DNA from: an uncultured Lentisphaerota bacterium
GTDB lineage: Bacteria > Verrucomicrobiota > Kiritimatiellia > CAIQIC01
DNA: 63,056 nt
Assembly: GCA_903889245.1 (NCBI GenBank)
Contig: CAISWQ010000074.1
Coordinates: forward strand, 1-63,056
Reading direction: 5' to 3'
Below the pieces are notes generated by a model. That model ran no database searches and was not told the origin of the DNA. It saw nothing but the letters and a program-made list of their open reading frames with translations. Positions 40,181-49,044 of the stretch are shown piece by piece (position 1 is the stretch's first letter; the number at the start of each line of letters is the position of its first letter). The translations under genes were made by a program, and so were the position numbers.

Positions 40181-40303
40181 GATCGTCTCTCCGTTTTCTA
40201 AAGTGGCGGGCGCGGACTGTACATGGCGCGCCGCGGGCAGGCAAATCTTTTATTCCGGCATGCGCGGCTTGACGGTTCCCGCCCCTTGCGTCATTGTCGC
40301 GCC

Positions 40304-41020
40304 ATGCAGCCTCCTGTGTGTGTGTGTCGAACAGTGCGTGGTTGGCGTGTCGGCTTCACGCTGATTGAATTGCTGGTGGTTATTGCCATCATTGCGGTGC
40401 TGGCCTCCTTGCTGGTCCCGGCCACCGGGGCCGTGCTGGAGCGCGCCCGCGAGATGAAGTGCATGTCCAACCAGAAGCAGATTGTGGTGGCCTGTCTGGG
40501 GTATGAGCGGGACGCGGAGCATCTGCCGTATTCCAAGGAATGGGTCCCGCCCAGCTATGACTGGTGGTCGGTGGACCTGCTGACGAACGTCACCAAGTAT
40601 TCGACGCTTATCTATCCTTACATGAGCGATGTGGGCACCTATCTATGTCCAACGTTCTACCGGGTCGTGCGCAGTGCACGGCCGGATGCGCACCGTTCCT
40701 ACTCGATGAACTGCCGCGTTAATCCGCCGGCCGGCAACTCGGGTTGGAACTATGCGGACAATCCTTGGAAATCAGCCAAGGTCAAAGCACCCGCCATCTG
40801 CGGTCTTATCACCGAAGAAAATATCACTGCGCCCACCTATGTTGGTGATGTCAAGATGTCCACGGTGGGTTTGAACGATGGACACTTTGCCTGGGGTGGC
40901 GATTGTCCTGCCACCTATCATCGGGATGACTCGGCGATCCGTGCCTGTTTCGATGGGCATGCCGAGCGCATCATCATGGATGAGGCCAAGGCGTGGCATA
41001 ATCTCTGGTATAACAAATGA
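40304..41020 (+). CDS. type II secretion-like pseudopilin (prepilin-type N-terminal methylation domain)
   Basis: A 238-residue protein with the prepilin peptidase site and hydrophobic helix GFTLIELLVVIAIIAVLASL (cleavage after Gly18; Glu at +5). The C-terminal globular part contains the H-x-DG-like motif FDGHAERIIMDEA. Such proteins are numerous in PVC genomes; most are not true pilins. It might serve DNA uptake or secretion, or be surface-exposed. ATG at 40304 gives a short 17-residue leader. Its TGA overlaps the next gene's ATG. Confidence 0.88.
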   Translation: MQPPVCVCRTVRGWRVGFTLIELLVVIAIIAVLASLLVPATGAVLERAREMKCMSNQKQIVVACLGYERDAEHLPYSKEWVPPSYDWWSVDLLTNVTKYSTLIYPYMSDVGTYLCPTFYRVVRSARPDAHRSYSMNCRVNPPAGNSGWNYADNPWKSAKVKAPAICGLITEENITAPTYVGDVKMSTVGLNDGHFAWGGDCPATYHRDDSAIRACFDGHAERIIMDEAKAWHNLWYNK

Positions 41021-41442
41021 AAACTTCGAAGTCGGTTTGTTGGCTGGCGGGTTTGGTCTGTCTGGCGTTGGTCGCGGGTTGCGGAGGGTCGAAGCAACTC
41101 AAGATGGCTCCGCGCATCTTCAACATTACCGCCACCTCGCCGGTACAGGCGACTGAAGATCGCAAGCAGATCATCCATCTGCTCGATCAACTGGCCGGCA
41201 CGCAGGGTTTGGCGAAGGACAACCCAGCACCGGCGGGCATTCTGGCCGCCTATGCTTCGCCGCCCTCCAAACTAGGACTCTCTATCGCCGTGGTGGATGA
41301 GGGGGAGGGGTTGGTTACGACCGTGGCTGTTTCTCCTGCGGCTTTGGGGCTGGACCTCAACTCCGCCCGGCGTGCACTGATTAATGCGGTGGAGACGGCG
41401 TTGAAGCAGGCGTTTGGCGCACGTTGCCAGCCGGCAACTTGA
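41017..41442 (+). CDS. small lipoprotein coupled to the pseudopilin
   Basis: A 141-residue protein with a lipoprotein signal (WLAGLVCLALVAGC) and a globular region rich in short strands and helices (IIHLLDQLAGTQGL, LGLSIAVVDEGEGLVTTVAV). No family is recognised. It starts within the stop codon of the pseudopilin (ATGA) and is followed by a perfect stem terminator, so the two genes form a bicistron. It may be an accessory of that pilin-like protein. Confidence 0.75.
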   Translation: MKTSKSVCWLAGLVCLALVAGCGGSKQLKMAPRIFNITATSPVQATEDRKQIIHLLDQLAGTQGLAKDNPAPAGILAAYASPPSKLGLSIAVVDEGEGLVTTVAVSPAALGLDLNSARRALINAVETALKQAFGARCQPAT

Positions 41443-41470
41443 TAGACGTGTCAGGCGTTGGATAGAAACA

Positions 41471-41506
41471 AACCACGCCGCCCAGACAGGCGGCGTGGTT
41501 TTACTT
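41471..41506. terminator. bidirectional rho-independent terminator
   Basis: A perfect 12-bp stem AACCACGCCGCC / GGCGGCGTGGTT (41471-41482, 41489-41500) with a 6-nt loop. It has T-rich sequence to the right and, on the other strand, TTTGTTT to the left. It separates the convergent lipoprotein and small membrane-protein genes. Confidence 0.88.
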
Positions 41507-41519
41507 ACCGAAACGAGCT

Positions 41520-41810
41520 TCAGCGCGGCGGTGCCTGCACGGCAATACCGTACTTGGCGACGATGGTTTGCGCGTCCTTGTCGGTTTGCGACAGTTGCAG
41601 CAGGTCCATCATCATCTTTTGGAACCGCATCTGCACTTGGCGGGATTGCTCGACGATCGGCACTTGCTGGTCGCGGATTTGCTGCAGCGCAGTCTGCTGT
41701 TCGCGCATCTGCAGGAAATTCTGACCGAGGATCACGATTACGCTCACCGCCACCAAGGCGATGGGCAGAAAGGGATTGACCGGTTTTTCAACTTGGACTT
41801 GGTCGTTCAT
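41520..41810 (-). CDS. small membrane-anchored coiled-coil protein A
   Basis: A 96-residue protein with one N-terminal transmembrane helix (LPIALVAVSVIVILGQNFL) and a coiled-coil with QLRQ-like heptads (QQTALQQIRDQQVPIVEQSR). No family is recognised. Its start overlaps the stop of the upstream paralogue-like gene (ATGA), so the two form a pair that probably acts as a membrane hetero-oligomer. Confidence 0.7.
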   Translation of the reverse strand: MNDQVQVEKPVNPFLPIALVAVSVIVILGQNFLQMREQQTALQQIRDQQVPIVEQSRQVQMRFQKMMMDLLQLSQTDKDAQTIVAKYGIAVQAPPR

Positions 41811-42127
41811 GGCGTCACCTGTTTCTTGGGAGTGGTGGCCGGGACATTGGTCGGTGTGGTCTGCTGGAATTGGATGTTATAGCCATTCTCGCCGAGCAGT
41901 TTGTGCATGCGCTGGTTGTTGGCGGCCGCGACGACCAGATCCTGCAGGATGCTGTTGCCGAGTTGCTGACCTCGTTGCGAGAGCAAGCCACTGTTGACCT
42001 CGCTCTGCTGGCGCTGCAGGTCAAGTTGCAGTCGCTGCGCCGTTTTACCGGTCTTGATCACGAGCAGTGCCAGCACCAGGCACGCCACGCCCAAGACCAC
42101 CGTCACCAAATACTGCCATGTTTTCAT
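41807..42127 (-). CDS. small membrane-anchored coiled-coil protein B
   Basis: A 106-residue protein with an N-terminal transmembrane helix (YLVTVVLGVACLVLALLVI), a Gln-rich coiled-coil (RLQLDLQRQQSEVNSGLLSQ) and a flexible Pro/Thr/Gln tail. Its layout matches its coupled downstream neighbour. It is transcribed divergently from rsmI. Function unknown. Confidence 0.7.
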   Translation of the reverse strand: MKTWQYLVTVVLGVACLVLALLVIKTGKTAQRLQLDLQRQQSEVNSGLLSQRGQQLGNSILQDLVVAAANNQRMHKLLGENGYNIQFQQTTPTNVPATTPKKQVTP

Positions 42128-42221
42128 AAGGCTCCTTTTTATGCGCGGCGGATATAAACACAACGGCCCCCGCGTGTGAAGAAAAATTATTAAAAAACTG
42201 TTCTGCTTCCCGGTCCGGCGT

Positions 42222-42250
42222 TTGCAATGCCCGGCGCGCTATGCCATAGT
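42222..42250 (+). promoter_or_regulatory. candidate sigma-70 promoter for rsmI
   Basis: TTGCAA (42222-42227), a 17-bp spacer and CATAGT (42245-42250) lie 22 bp upstream of the rsmI ATG. Spacing is ideal; each box has one or two mismatches. Confidence 0.4.
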
Positions 42251-42272
42251 CTGTGCGTAGCGAAGGGTCACC

Positions 42273-43025
42273 ATGCAAGCCGGACTCTATATTGTTGCGA
42301 CACCAATCGGCAACTTGGCCGATATTACCCTGCGTGCGTTGGAGACGCTCAAGGCTGCGGCCGTTATCGTGGCCGAGGACACCCGCTGGACCCGCAAACT
42401 TCTTGAGCACCACGGGATTCACACATCGCTGGTCAGTTGTCACAAGTTCAATGAGGCTGCGCGCGTGGACTTTGTGTTGGGAAAAATACACAACGGAGTT
42501 GCTGTTGCCTTGGTCACCGATGCCGGTACACCGGCGATCTCCGATCCTGGTTCTCGTGTGGTTGCGGCGGTGCGCGCTGCCGGTTTTTATGTTACCGCCT
42601 TGCCCGGTGCCTCGGCTGTGACTACCGCTGTGGCGTTATGCGGCTTTGGCGGCAATGGTTTTCTCTTCGAGGGTTTCCTGACCCGCGGTGGCAACGCGCG
42701 TAAGCAGCGACTCCGTGAACTGGCGCTCGGCGACCGGCCTGTGGTCCTCTATGAGTCACCTTACCGCCTCCTCAAACTGCTCGCCGAGATGGAGGAGGCC
42801 TTGCGTGATCGCTCAATCTACATTGGTCGCGAACTAACCAAACATTTTGAGGAGAATCTGGTGGGCACACCCTCCGAGTTGATCGCCAAATTCAGTGGTC
42901 GCGCCGTCAAGGGCGAAATCGTCATTGTCATCCCGCCGGCAACCCGCGCCGAGCGGCAACGGTGGCCAGAGGCGCCAGAAGTCGTCTCGCTTGGTGGTGA
43001 TGGGGCCGGGTCGGACGCGACCTGA
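42273..43025 (+). CDS. rsmI: 16S rRNA (cytidine-1402-2'-O)-methyltransferase
   Basis: SAM-dependent tetrapyrrole-methylase-fold enzyme that 2'-O-methylates C1402 in the ribosomal P site. The 250-residue sequence has the RsmI hallmarks LYIVATPIGNLADITLRAL, EDTRWTRKLLEHHGI, VTDAGTPAISDPG and YESPYRLLKLL. The C-terminus is shorter than in E. coli RsmI (about 286 residues), lacking part of the terminal domain. ATG at 42273 gives MQAGLYIVATP, the expected start. Confidence 0.95.
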   Translation: MQAGLYIVATPIGNLADITLRALETLKAAAVIVAEDTRWTRKLLEHHGIHTSLVSCHKFNEAARVDFVLGKIHNGVAVALVTDAGTPAISDPGSRVVAAVRAAGFYVTALPGASAVTTAVALCGFGGNGFLFEGFLTRGGNARKQRLRELALGDRPVVLYESPYRLLKLLAEMEEALRDRSIYIGRELTKHFEENLVGTPSELIAKFSGRAVKGEIVIVIPPATRAERQRWPEAPEVVSLGGDGAGSDAT

Positions 43026-43077
43026 ATCAACGCGCTGGCCTAGAATTGAGCCTCGGTTAAGAGAGTACGCCTCATCC

Positions 43078-43124
43078 TTTTAAAGCTGCGCCCTGAGGGG
43101 GGGGGGCTGAGAAGCGCTTTAAAA
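43078..43124. other. inverted repeat with a G10 run upstream of the sensor kinase
   Basis: TTTTAAAGC (43078-43086) and GCTTTAAAA (43116-43124) form a perfect 9-bp inverted repeat. The loop contains ten consecutive G at 43097-43106. The 250-bp gap 43026-43275 otherwise holds no gene I can support. The structure may be an rsmI terminator, a kinase operator, or a phase-variable leader tract. Confidence 0.55.
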
Positions 43125-43275
43125 TCGAGAAAGTGCCCGGCCGATCTTCCGGCCAGAGGCGGTGATTGCGCATTCTGGGCTCTTCCAGTAGGATGCCGAC
43201 GGTCGGAGGCAGAATGAGCGACGGTCACTCATGGCAGTATAGCGAGTATGTGTGGAGAACCGGACGGGGGCCATA

Positions 43276-46200
43276 ATGGCGGTCCGCTTGACATTACGTT
43301 CTATCTTTGTACTGGTGTTGGTCACGCTCGTCTGTCTCGTGGCGGCCACCTATGCCGTAGTCGTCTATGCCATCCGTAAAAGCGACCTTGTCCAAGATGC
43401 GAACATTAAATTATTCACAGCGGCTCATCTGGCTCGCGTACTGGCGGGGGCGGACTATCACGATCGGATTGGGGACAAAACGTCTATCACCAAGGGACAT
43501 TTCGATCAACTGGTGGCACACAATGACGCGCTGTGTTTAAGCATGGGCTTGCAGTATGTGTGGAGTCTGCTGGAGTTCAAGGAGCAGATCGTCTTCACCA
43601 CGGCTACGCATGCGGTGTTGACCAACAGCCAGTCGGAGTGTGCCTCGTTTTTTGAGGTGCATAGTAATCCCGGGGCCTATCGGCATGCTTTCGAGACCAT
43701 GCAACCGGAATTCACTACGTTTCACGACAAATGGGGGCGCGGGCGGATGGCCCTGTTGCCGGCGTGGGATCGGCATCGCCGAAAATATCTATTCGCAGCC
43801 AGCATGCAATTGGATGGGTACGACGCCTTGTTGCGCCGAACCCTGCTGGAATCGGTGCTCATCAGCCTGGGCATAGCGTTGCTGTTCAGCCTTTTGGCGG
43901 CGGGATTGGCCCGCTGGCTGACCCAACCGCTCCAACGCCTGACGCTAGCCTTGGAACGGATGGGGAAAGGTGACCCGCATGGTGAGTTACCGGGTACACG
44001 TGTGCAGGAATTGGCCACGGTGACGGATGCTTTTGAGGGCATGCGCCAAACGCTGCGGCAGAGGATGGAAGACTTGCGGGCCTCGGAGGAACAATTCCGT
44101 GGTCTGGTGGATAACTTGGGAGCGGGCGTGGCCTTGATTAGTCCGCAGATGCGGGTGTTGGCTTTGAACCGGCAAATGCAACAGTGGTGTCCAGGGGCGG
44201 GTATTGGTGCCGCGCCGCTCTGTCAGATGGCGTTCTGGCATCCAGTGCGCGCAACAGTATGCACCGATTGTCCGGTGACCAGAACGTTGGCTGATGGAAC
44301 CCGGCATGAGATGATCAGCGAGGTGATGAAGGCGGGCGCGCGCAGTTTCTATCGAATCAGCGCCTCGCCACTGAAGAACGCCACCGGCCAGATCGTGGCG
44401 GCGATCGAACTCGTAGAGGATATCACCGAACGGCAGCGTGTCACAGAGGCACTGGCGCAGTCCCAGGCCGACCTTCAGGCGATTTTGGAAAGTACGCCGG
44501 ATATTATTTTCTCGCTATCGGTCGCGGATGGCCGGTTGCGGCAGTTCAATGCGGCCTTTGCCCGCGAGGTGGAGCAGGCCTATGGCGTGTCTGCGCAGGT
44601 GGGCTTGTGTGCCGAGGATATTCTGCCGGCCTCCGCCTTGCCGGTCTGGGCGGCGATGGTCCGGCGGGCGCTGGTGCAACAGGTGTACAGCGCCGAATAT
44701 GTGCGCCCCGAAGATCAGCGATGCTTCGAATTAAATTTCAACCTGATCCGCCATCGTGACCAGGTGACGGGCTTGTCTGTATTCATTCGCGAGGTCACTG
44801 CACGTAAGCGTGCCGAGGCGGCGCTGCAAGAGAATGAGGCCCAGTTACAGGCGCTCTTTACCATCCTGCCGACGGGCATCTCCATCGTGGACAAGAACCG
44901 TGGTTTGGTGAAGATGAACCCGGAGTTGCTCCGGATGCTGGGCTTGACGGAGGAGGAAATGCGGCAGGGCGCTTATAGCAAACGCCGCTATGTGCGTGCA
45001 GATGGCAGCCCGATGCCAGAGGAAGAGTTTCCCAGTGTGCAAGCCATCCGGGAGAAGCGCGAAATCCGTAATGTGGAGATTGGGATTGTCAAAGAAGATG
45101 GTTCTATCCTGTGGAGTTTGGTGAGTGCGGTGCCGTTGCCGGAAAACGGAGCGGCACTCGCCACGCGCGACATCACCGGTCATAAGCAAGCGCAGGCTTT
45201 GTTGGCGGCCAGCGAGGCGCGGTATCGCGATCTATTCACGACCATGACCGAGGGCTTGGCGTTGCACCAAGTGATCTATGATGAGGCGGGTCAGGCGGTG
45301 GATTATATCGTGCTGGATGTGAACCCCGCCTTTGAGCGTCTCACTGGTTTTCGGCGCGAAAACATCATTGGGCGGCGGGCCACGGAGGCCTATGTACGGG
45401 CACAGGCACCCTGTCTCGCCGTCTATGCCGGGGTGGCGCAGACCTTGCAGCCTTTCAACTTCGAGGAGTTTTTTGGGCGGCCACCCAGACATTTTCACAT
45501 CACAGTTTACGCGCCACAACCCGGCTACTTTGCAACCTTACTGGAGGATGTGACGGAACGTCGGCGTATGACGGACGCTTTGCGTGAGTCCCAGGCGCAA
45601 TTGACGGCCGTGCTGGAAAGTACACAAGACATGATCTGGGCCGTAGAAGCCAAGGATTTCGCCCTGCTGATGTTCAATTCCGCCTTTGCCGCCTTTACGC
45701 AGCGTCTGTTTGGCGTGAAGCCGCAGCAGGGCATGACGGCGCGCGAGGTGTTGCCTCCTGACCGTCTGGCGGTCTGGGAGAAACTTTTCCAGAAGGCAAT
45801 CACGTCGGGGGCCTACACCTTGGAGTATCATGTGGTCATGGCCGACTTGGATTTGGAGGTGACGTTCAATCCTATCCGGGAACATGGGCGTGTGGTCGCC
45901 ATTGCCATCTTTGGGCGGGATGTCACGGCGCGCAATCTGGTCCAGAACGCGTTGCGCGAATCCCAGGCGCACCTGACAGCGGTGTTGGAGAGCACGGAGG
46001 ATCTGATCTGGTCCATGGACGCTCGCACGCTCGAGGTACTCGCGTTCAACACCGCACTGGCCGATGATGTCTTCTGTACCTATGGCGTCCGGCTGCGACC
46101 GGGCATCAACCTGCGGGAAGTGTTGCCAGCAGACCGCATCCCCGCTTTTGAGGCCTTGATGCAGCGGGCCATCCGCGAGGGACATTTCACAGATGAGTTT

Positions 46201-48066
46201 TTCCGCGCGAATAATCCCAAGTATTTTGAACGCACCTTCAATCCCATTGTCAAGGAGGGGCAGGCGGTCAGCGTTTCCATTTTTGCGCGGGATATCACGG
46301 AGCGCCGGCGGGCGGAACAGGCTTTGCGCGAGAGTGAGGAGAAATTCAGCCGCATGGCGGCGCATCTGGAGAGCGTCCTTTACAGTGTGGACGCAACCAC
46401 ACGTGAATTCCGCTACGTCAGTCCCGCCTTCACGCGCCTGCTGGGATACACACTGGCGGATGTCCAGCAGATGGGTGGCCGCCGCGCTTTCCTGAACGAG
46501 GTGATCCAAGGTGGGCGCTTTGTCTATCAGGACCGGCAATTGGATACGCTCGCCCGGCAATCCTCGGGGGTGGGGGCGCATCTGGAAGGCTGGTGGCGTT
46601 GCAAGGATGGCACCCTGCGTTATATGCAGGATCATTGGATGCCTGTTTATGTGGAAGGCAGGTTGGTCAGTACAGAGGGTATCCTGACCGATATCACCCA
46701 GGCCAAACTGGCCGAGAACAAACTCCGGGAAAGCGAAGGCAACTTCCGGGCCTTTTTTGAGTCCGTCACCGATATGATCATAGTGGCTTCCATGGAAGGT
46801 CACATCCTGTTCACCAACCGCGCCGTCACACACACGCTCGGCTATACACCTGGTGAAATCAGGGAGTTGCACCTGCTGGATCTGCATCCTAAGGACCGGC
46901 GACAGGAAGCAGAGACCATCTTTGCGGCCATGTTTAAGGGTGAACAGGCGAGCTGTCCTTTGCCGGTGGTGAGCAAGTCAGGGCGCCTAATCCCGGTTGA
47001 GACGCGTGTCTGGCAGGGGAACTGGAATGGCGTGGAATGTATCTTCGGTGTCTGCAAAAACCTGACAGTCGAACAGGAGGCACAGCAGCGCTTTGAACGC
47101 CTGTTCCGTAATAACCCGGCCCTCATGGTGTTGTCCAACCTGTCTGACAGGCGTTTCTACGATGTGAATGAGGCTTTTCTAAAGACCCTGGGTTTCCAAC
47201 GGGAGGAGGTACTCGGGAAGACTGCCTCCGAACTGGGGCTCTTCCCAAATCCGGAGCAGCAGACTACTCTGGCGGAGAAGCTGTTGCATGCCGGCTCGAT
47301 TTCCGATTGTGAGTTGCAGGTGCGTCGCAAGGATGGCGTGATTCTGGATGGTCTCTTCTCGGGCGAGATGATCAGCAATCAGGGCCAGCTGTTCTTCCTG
47401 ACCGTAATGATAGACATCACCTCGCGCCGTAAATTGGAAACCCAACTCTTGGAGGTCAGCGAGCGCGAGCAGCGTCGCTTTGGTCATGATCTCCACGATG
47501 GTATTGGCCAGCAACTGGCGGCGCTGCGGTTTTTGAGTACGGCCCTGTTACAAAAAACCATCCAAGCGGCGCCAGTGGAACCGGCCGAGGTTGAGCGACT
47601 CGATACCTTGATGGGCGAGACCCTCAAGCAAGTCCGTCAGGTGGCGCGCGGCCTGCATCCCGTCAGCGCCGATCCCGAAGGCTTGATGCACGGTTTGCGT
47701 GAACTCTGCCGGCAGTGCCAACCCCTGTTTGGCGTGGCGTGCGCCTTTGAGTGTCCAGAACCGGTGACTGTACGGGAGCAGCAGGCGGCGCAAAATCTTT
47801 ATCGCATTGCCCAGGAGGCCCTCCGTAACGCCGCTACGCACGGCGCGCCGCAACAGATCAAGGTGCGTTTGCAGCAGGCCGGGGACGCTGTCTGCCTGGA
47901 GATCGGCGATGACGGCAAGGGCCTGCGGCGCGAAACGAAACAGAAACGTGGGCTGGGGCTCGATATCATGCGCTACCGCGCCCATGCCATTGGGGCCACC
48001 TTGGACATTCAAAGCAAACCCGGTGCGGGTGTCATCATCCGGTGCGTCTGGCCGGTGGGGCGATAA
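43276..48066 (+). CDS. membrane sensor histidine kinase with HAMP and nine PAS domains
   Basis: A 1596-residue NarX/DegS-class kinase. Two transmembrane helices (about residues 5-28 and 195-215) bracket a periplasmic sensor; then HAMP (SLLAAGLARWLTQPLQRL...), nine consecutive PAS domains (about residues 270-1390), a HisKA_3 dimerisation helix with phospho-His in RRFGHDLHDGIGQQ (about H1407), and a HATPase domain (N box RIAQEALRNAATHG, G box DDGKGL, KRGLGLDIM). PAS domains 2, 5 and 6 share QSQADLQAILESTPD-like starts and look recently duplicated. ATG at 43276 is taken; a GTG at 43252 would add 8 residues. It is followed by its NarL-type regulator after 13 bp. Confidence 0.92.
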   Translation: MAVRLTLRSIFVLVLVTLVCLVAATYAVVVYAIRKSDLVQDANIKLFTAAHLARVLAGADYHDRIGDKTSITKGHFDQLVAHNDALCLSMGLQYVWSLLEFKEQIVFTTATHAVLTNSQSECASFFEVHSNPGAYRHAFETMQPEFTTFHDKWGRGRMALLPAWDRHRRKYLFAASMQLDGYDALLRRTLLESVLISLGIALLFSLLAAGLARWLTQPLQRLTLALERMGKGDPHGELPGTRVQELATVTDAFEGMRQTLRQRMEDLRASEEQFRGLVDNLGAGVALISPQMRVLALNRQMQQWCPGAGIGAAPLCQMAFWHPVRATVCTDCPVTRTLADGTRHEMISEVMKAGARSFYRISASPLKNATGQIVAAIELVEDITERQRVTEALAQSQADLQAILESTPDIIFSLSVADGRLRQFNAAFAREVEQAYGVSAQVGLCAEDILPASALPVWAAMVRRALVQQVYSAEYVRPEDQRCFELNFNLIRHRDQVTGLSVFIREVTARKRAEAALQENEAQLQALFTILPTGISIVDKNRGLVKMNPELLRMLGLTEEEMRQGAYSKRRYVRADGSPMPEEEFPSVQAIREKREIRNVEIGIVKEDGSILWSLVSAVPLPENGAALATRDITGHKQAQALLAASEARYRDLFTTMTEGLALHQVIYDEAGQAVDYIVLDVNPAFERLTGFRRENIIGRRATEAYVRAQAPCLAVYAGVAQTLQPFNFEEFFGRPPRHFHITVYAPQPGYFATLLEDVTERRRMTDALRESQAQLTAVLESTQDMIWAVEAKDFALLMFNSAFAAFTQRLFGVKPQQGMTAREVLPPDRLAVWEKLFQKAITSGAYTLEYHVVMADLDLEVTFNPIREHGRVVAIAIFGRDVTARNLVQNALRESQAHLTAVLESTEDLIWSMDARTLEVLAFNTALADDVFCTYGVRLRPGINLREVLPADRIPAFEALMQRAIREGHFTDEFFRANNPKYFERTFNPIVKEGQAVSVSIFARDITERRRAEQALRESEEKFSRMAAHLESVLYSVDATTREFRYVSPAFTRLLGYTLADVQQMGGRRAFLNEVIQGGRFVYQDRQLDTLARQSSGVGAHLEGWWRCKDGTLRYMQDHWMPVYVEGRLVSTEGILTDITQAKLAENKLRESEGNFRAFFESVTDMIIVASMEGHILFTNRAVTHTLGYTPGEIRELHLLDLHPKDRRQEAETIFAAMFKGEQASCPLPVVSKSGRLIPVETRVWQGNWNGVECIFGVCKNLTVEQEAQQRFERLFRNNPALMVLSNLSDRRFYDVNEAFLKTLGFQREEVLGKTASELGLFPNPEQQTTLAEKLLHAGSISDCELQVRRKDGVILDGLFSGEMISNQGQLFFLTVMIDITSRRKLETQLLEVSEREQRRFGHDLHDGIGQQLAALRFLSTALLQKTIQAAPVEPAEVERLDTLMGETLKQVRQVARGLHPVSADPEGLMHGLRELCRQCQPLFGVACAFECPEPVTVREQQAAQNLYRIAQEALRNAATHGAPQQIKVRLQQAGDAVCLEIGDDGKGLRRETKQKRGLGLDIMRYRAHAIGATLDIQSKPGAGVIIRCVWPVGR

Positions 48067-48079
48067 AACAGAGGTGTGT

Positions 48080-48763
48080 ATGACGAAAAACAACCAGCCA
48101 CCGCCTTCCGCTACAGCCAAGCGGATTCTGCTCGTGGATGATCATCCCATGCTGCGGCAGGGCATTCAGCAATATCTGCAACAGGAGCAGGATTTGGTCA
48201 TTTGTGGGCAAGCCGGCAGCGCGGCCGAGGCGCTCACCATGTTGGCGCAACTCAAACCCGATCTGCTCATCGTGGATATTGGCTTGCCGGGGCGCGATGG
48301 CTTGGAACTCATCAAGGACATCCGCGCCCTTGACGCGGCGTGTGCCATCCTGGTTTTCTCCATGTTCGACGAGGAGTTGTATGCCGAGCGCGTCCTGCGT
48401 GCCGGCGCCCAAGGCTATCTCATGAAGCACGAGTCCCCGCTCAAACTCGTACAGGCGATCCACCGCGTGTTGCATGGCGAAATGGTGACCGGTCCCGGCG
48501 TCATCCAGCGTGCCCTGCGGCGTACGGCCGAGGGGCGTGATGAGAAACCCGCCTCGCCCATCAGCCTGCTTACGGATCGTGAACTGGAAATCTTCCGGCT
48601 GATTGGCGCGGGCCATCCGCGTGAGGACATTGCGCGGCGGCTGAACTTGAGCGTCAAAACCTTCGAGGCCCATCGCGCCAATATCCGCCAGAAACTGCAA
48701 CTGCGGAGCGCCGCCGAACTCTTGATTCACGCCACCCAGTTCCTGCACGAGTGCAACCATTGA
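48080..48763 (+). CDS. NarL/LuxR-family response regulator
   Basis: Cognate regulator of the upstream kinase (227 residues). Receiver domain with acidic pair D20-D21, phospho-acceptor D66 in LLIVDIGLPGRDG, Thr/Ser in ILVFSMFDE, and Lys in GYLMKHES; LuxR-type HTH with LTDRELEIFRLIGAGHPRED and LSVKTFEAHRANIRQKLQL. ATG at 48080 lies 13 bp after the kinase stop. Targets are unknown; no other regulated gene can be tied to it here. Confidence 0.95.
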   Translation: MTKNNQPPPSATAKRILLVDDHPMLRQGIQQYLQQEQDLVICGQAGSAAEALTMLAQLKPDLLIVDIGLPGRDGLELIKDIRALDAACAILVFSMFDEELYAERVLRAGAQGYLMKHESPLKLVQAIHRVLHGEMVTGPGVIQRALRRTAEGRDEKPASPISLLTDRELEIFRLIGAGHPREDIARRLNLSVKTFEAHRANIRQKLQLRSAAELLIHATQFLHECNH

Positions 48764-48817
48764 TGGTCAGGGGTCGTGGTGGTTCAGGTGACGCACGGCG
48801 GCCTGTCGGATGCGGCG

Positions 48818-48894
48818 GTCCAGGGCTTGGAAACTGGCTGGCTGTGTTTCCCCAGGGTTGGAGATTTTTGGTGGATTTTTTCCAAGGTTGGGAA
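48818..48894. repeat. palindrome cluster 8 (three diverged units)
   Basis: Units centred at about 48825 (GTCCAGGGCTTGGAA), 48857 (CCCAGGGTTGGAG) and 48887 (TTCCAAGGTTGGGAA), steps 32 and 30. They lie between the response regulator stop and the convergent tRNA-Val gene. Confidence 0.8.
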
Positions 48895-48905
48895 TCGTGA
48901 TGGAC

Positions 48906-48982
48906 TGGTGGGCGATACAGGACTTGAACCTGTGACCTCTTCCATGTCAAGGAAGCGCTCTAGCCAACTGAGCTAATCGCCC
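48906..48982 (-). tRNA. tRNA-Val (anticodon GAC)
   Basis: On the minus strand the 77-nt sequence begins GGGCGATTAGCTCAG and ends ATCGCCCACCA. The acceptor stem GGGCGAT pairs with ATCGCCC, the anticodon stem CTTCC/GGAAG encloses TTGACAT with anticodon GAC, and the T arm has GGTTCAAGTCC. CCA is encoded. It decodes GUC (and GUU by wobble). Confidence 0.96.
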
Positions 48983-49044
48983 TTGCAGTCGCGGACGCGA
49001 CGCGGCAGACTCTTGCCACACGGACGGCAGAAAGTCAATTGCCC

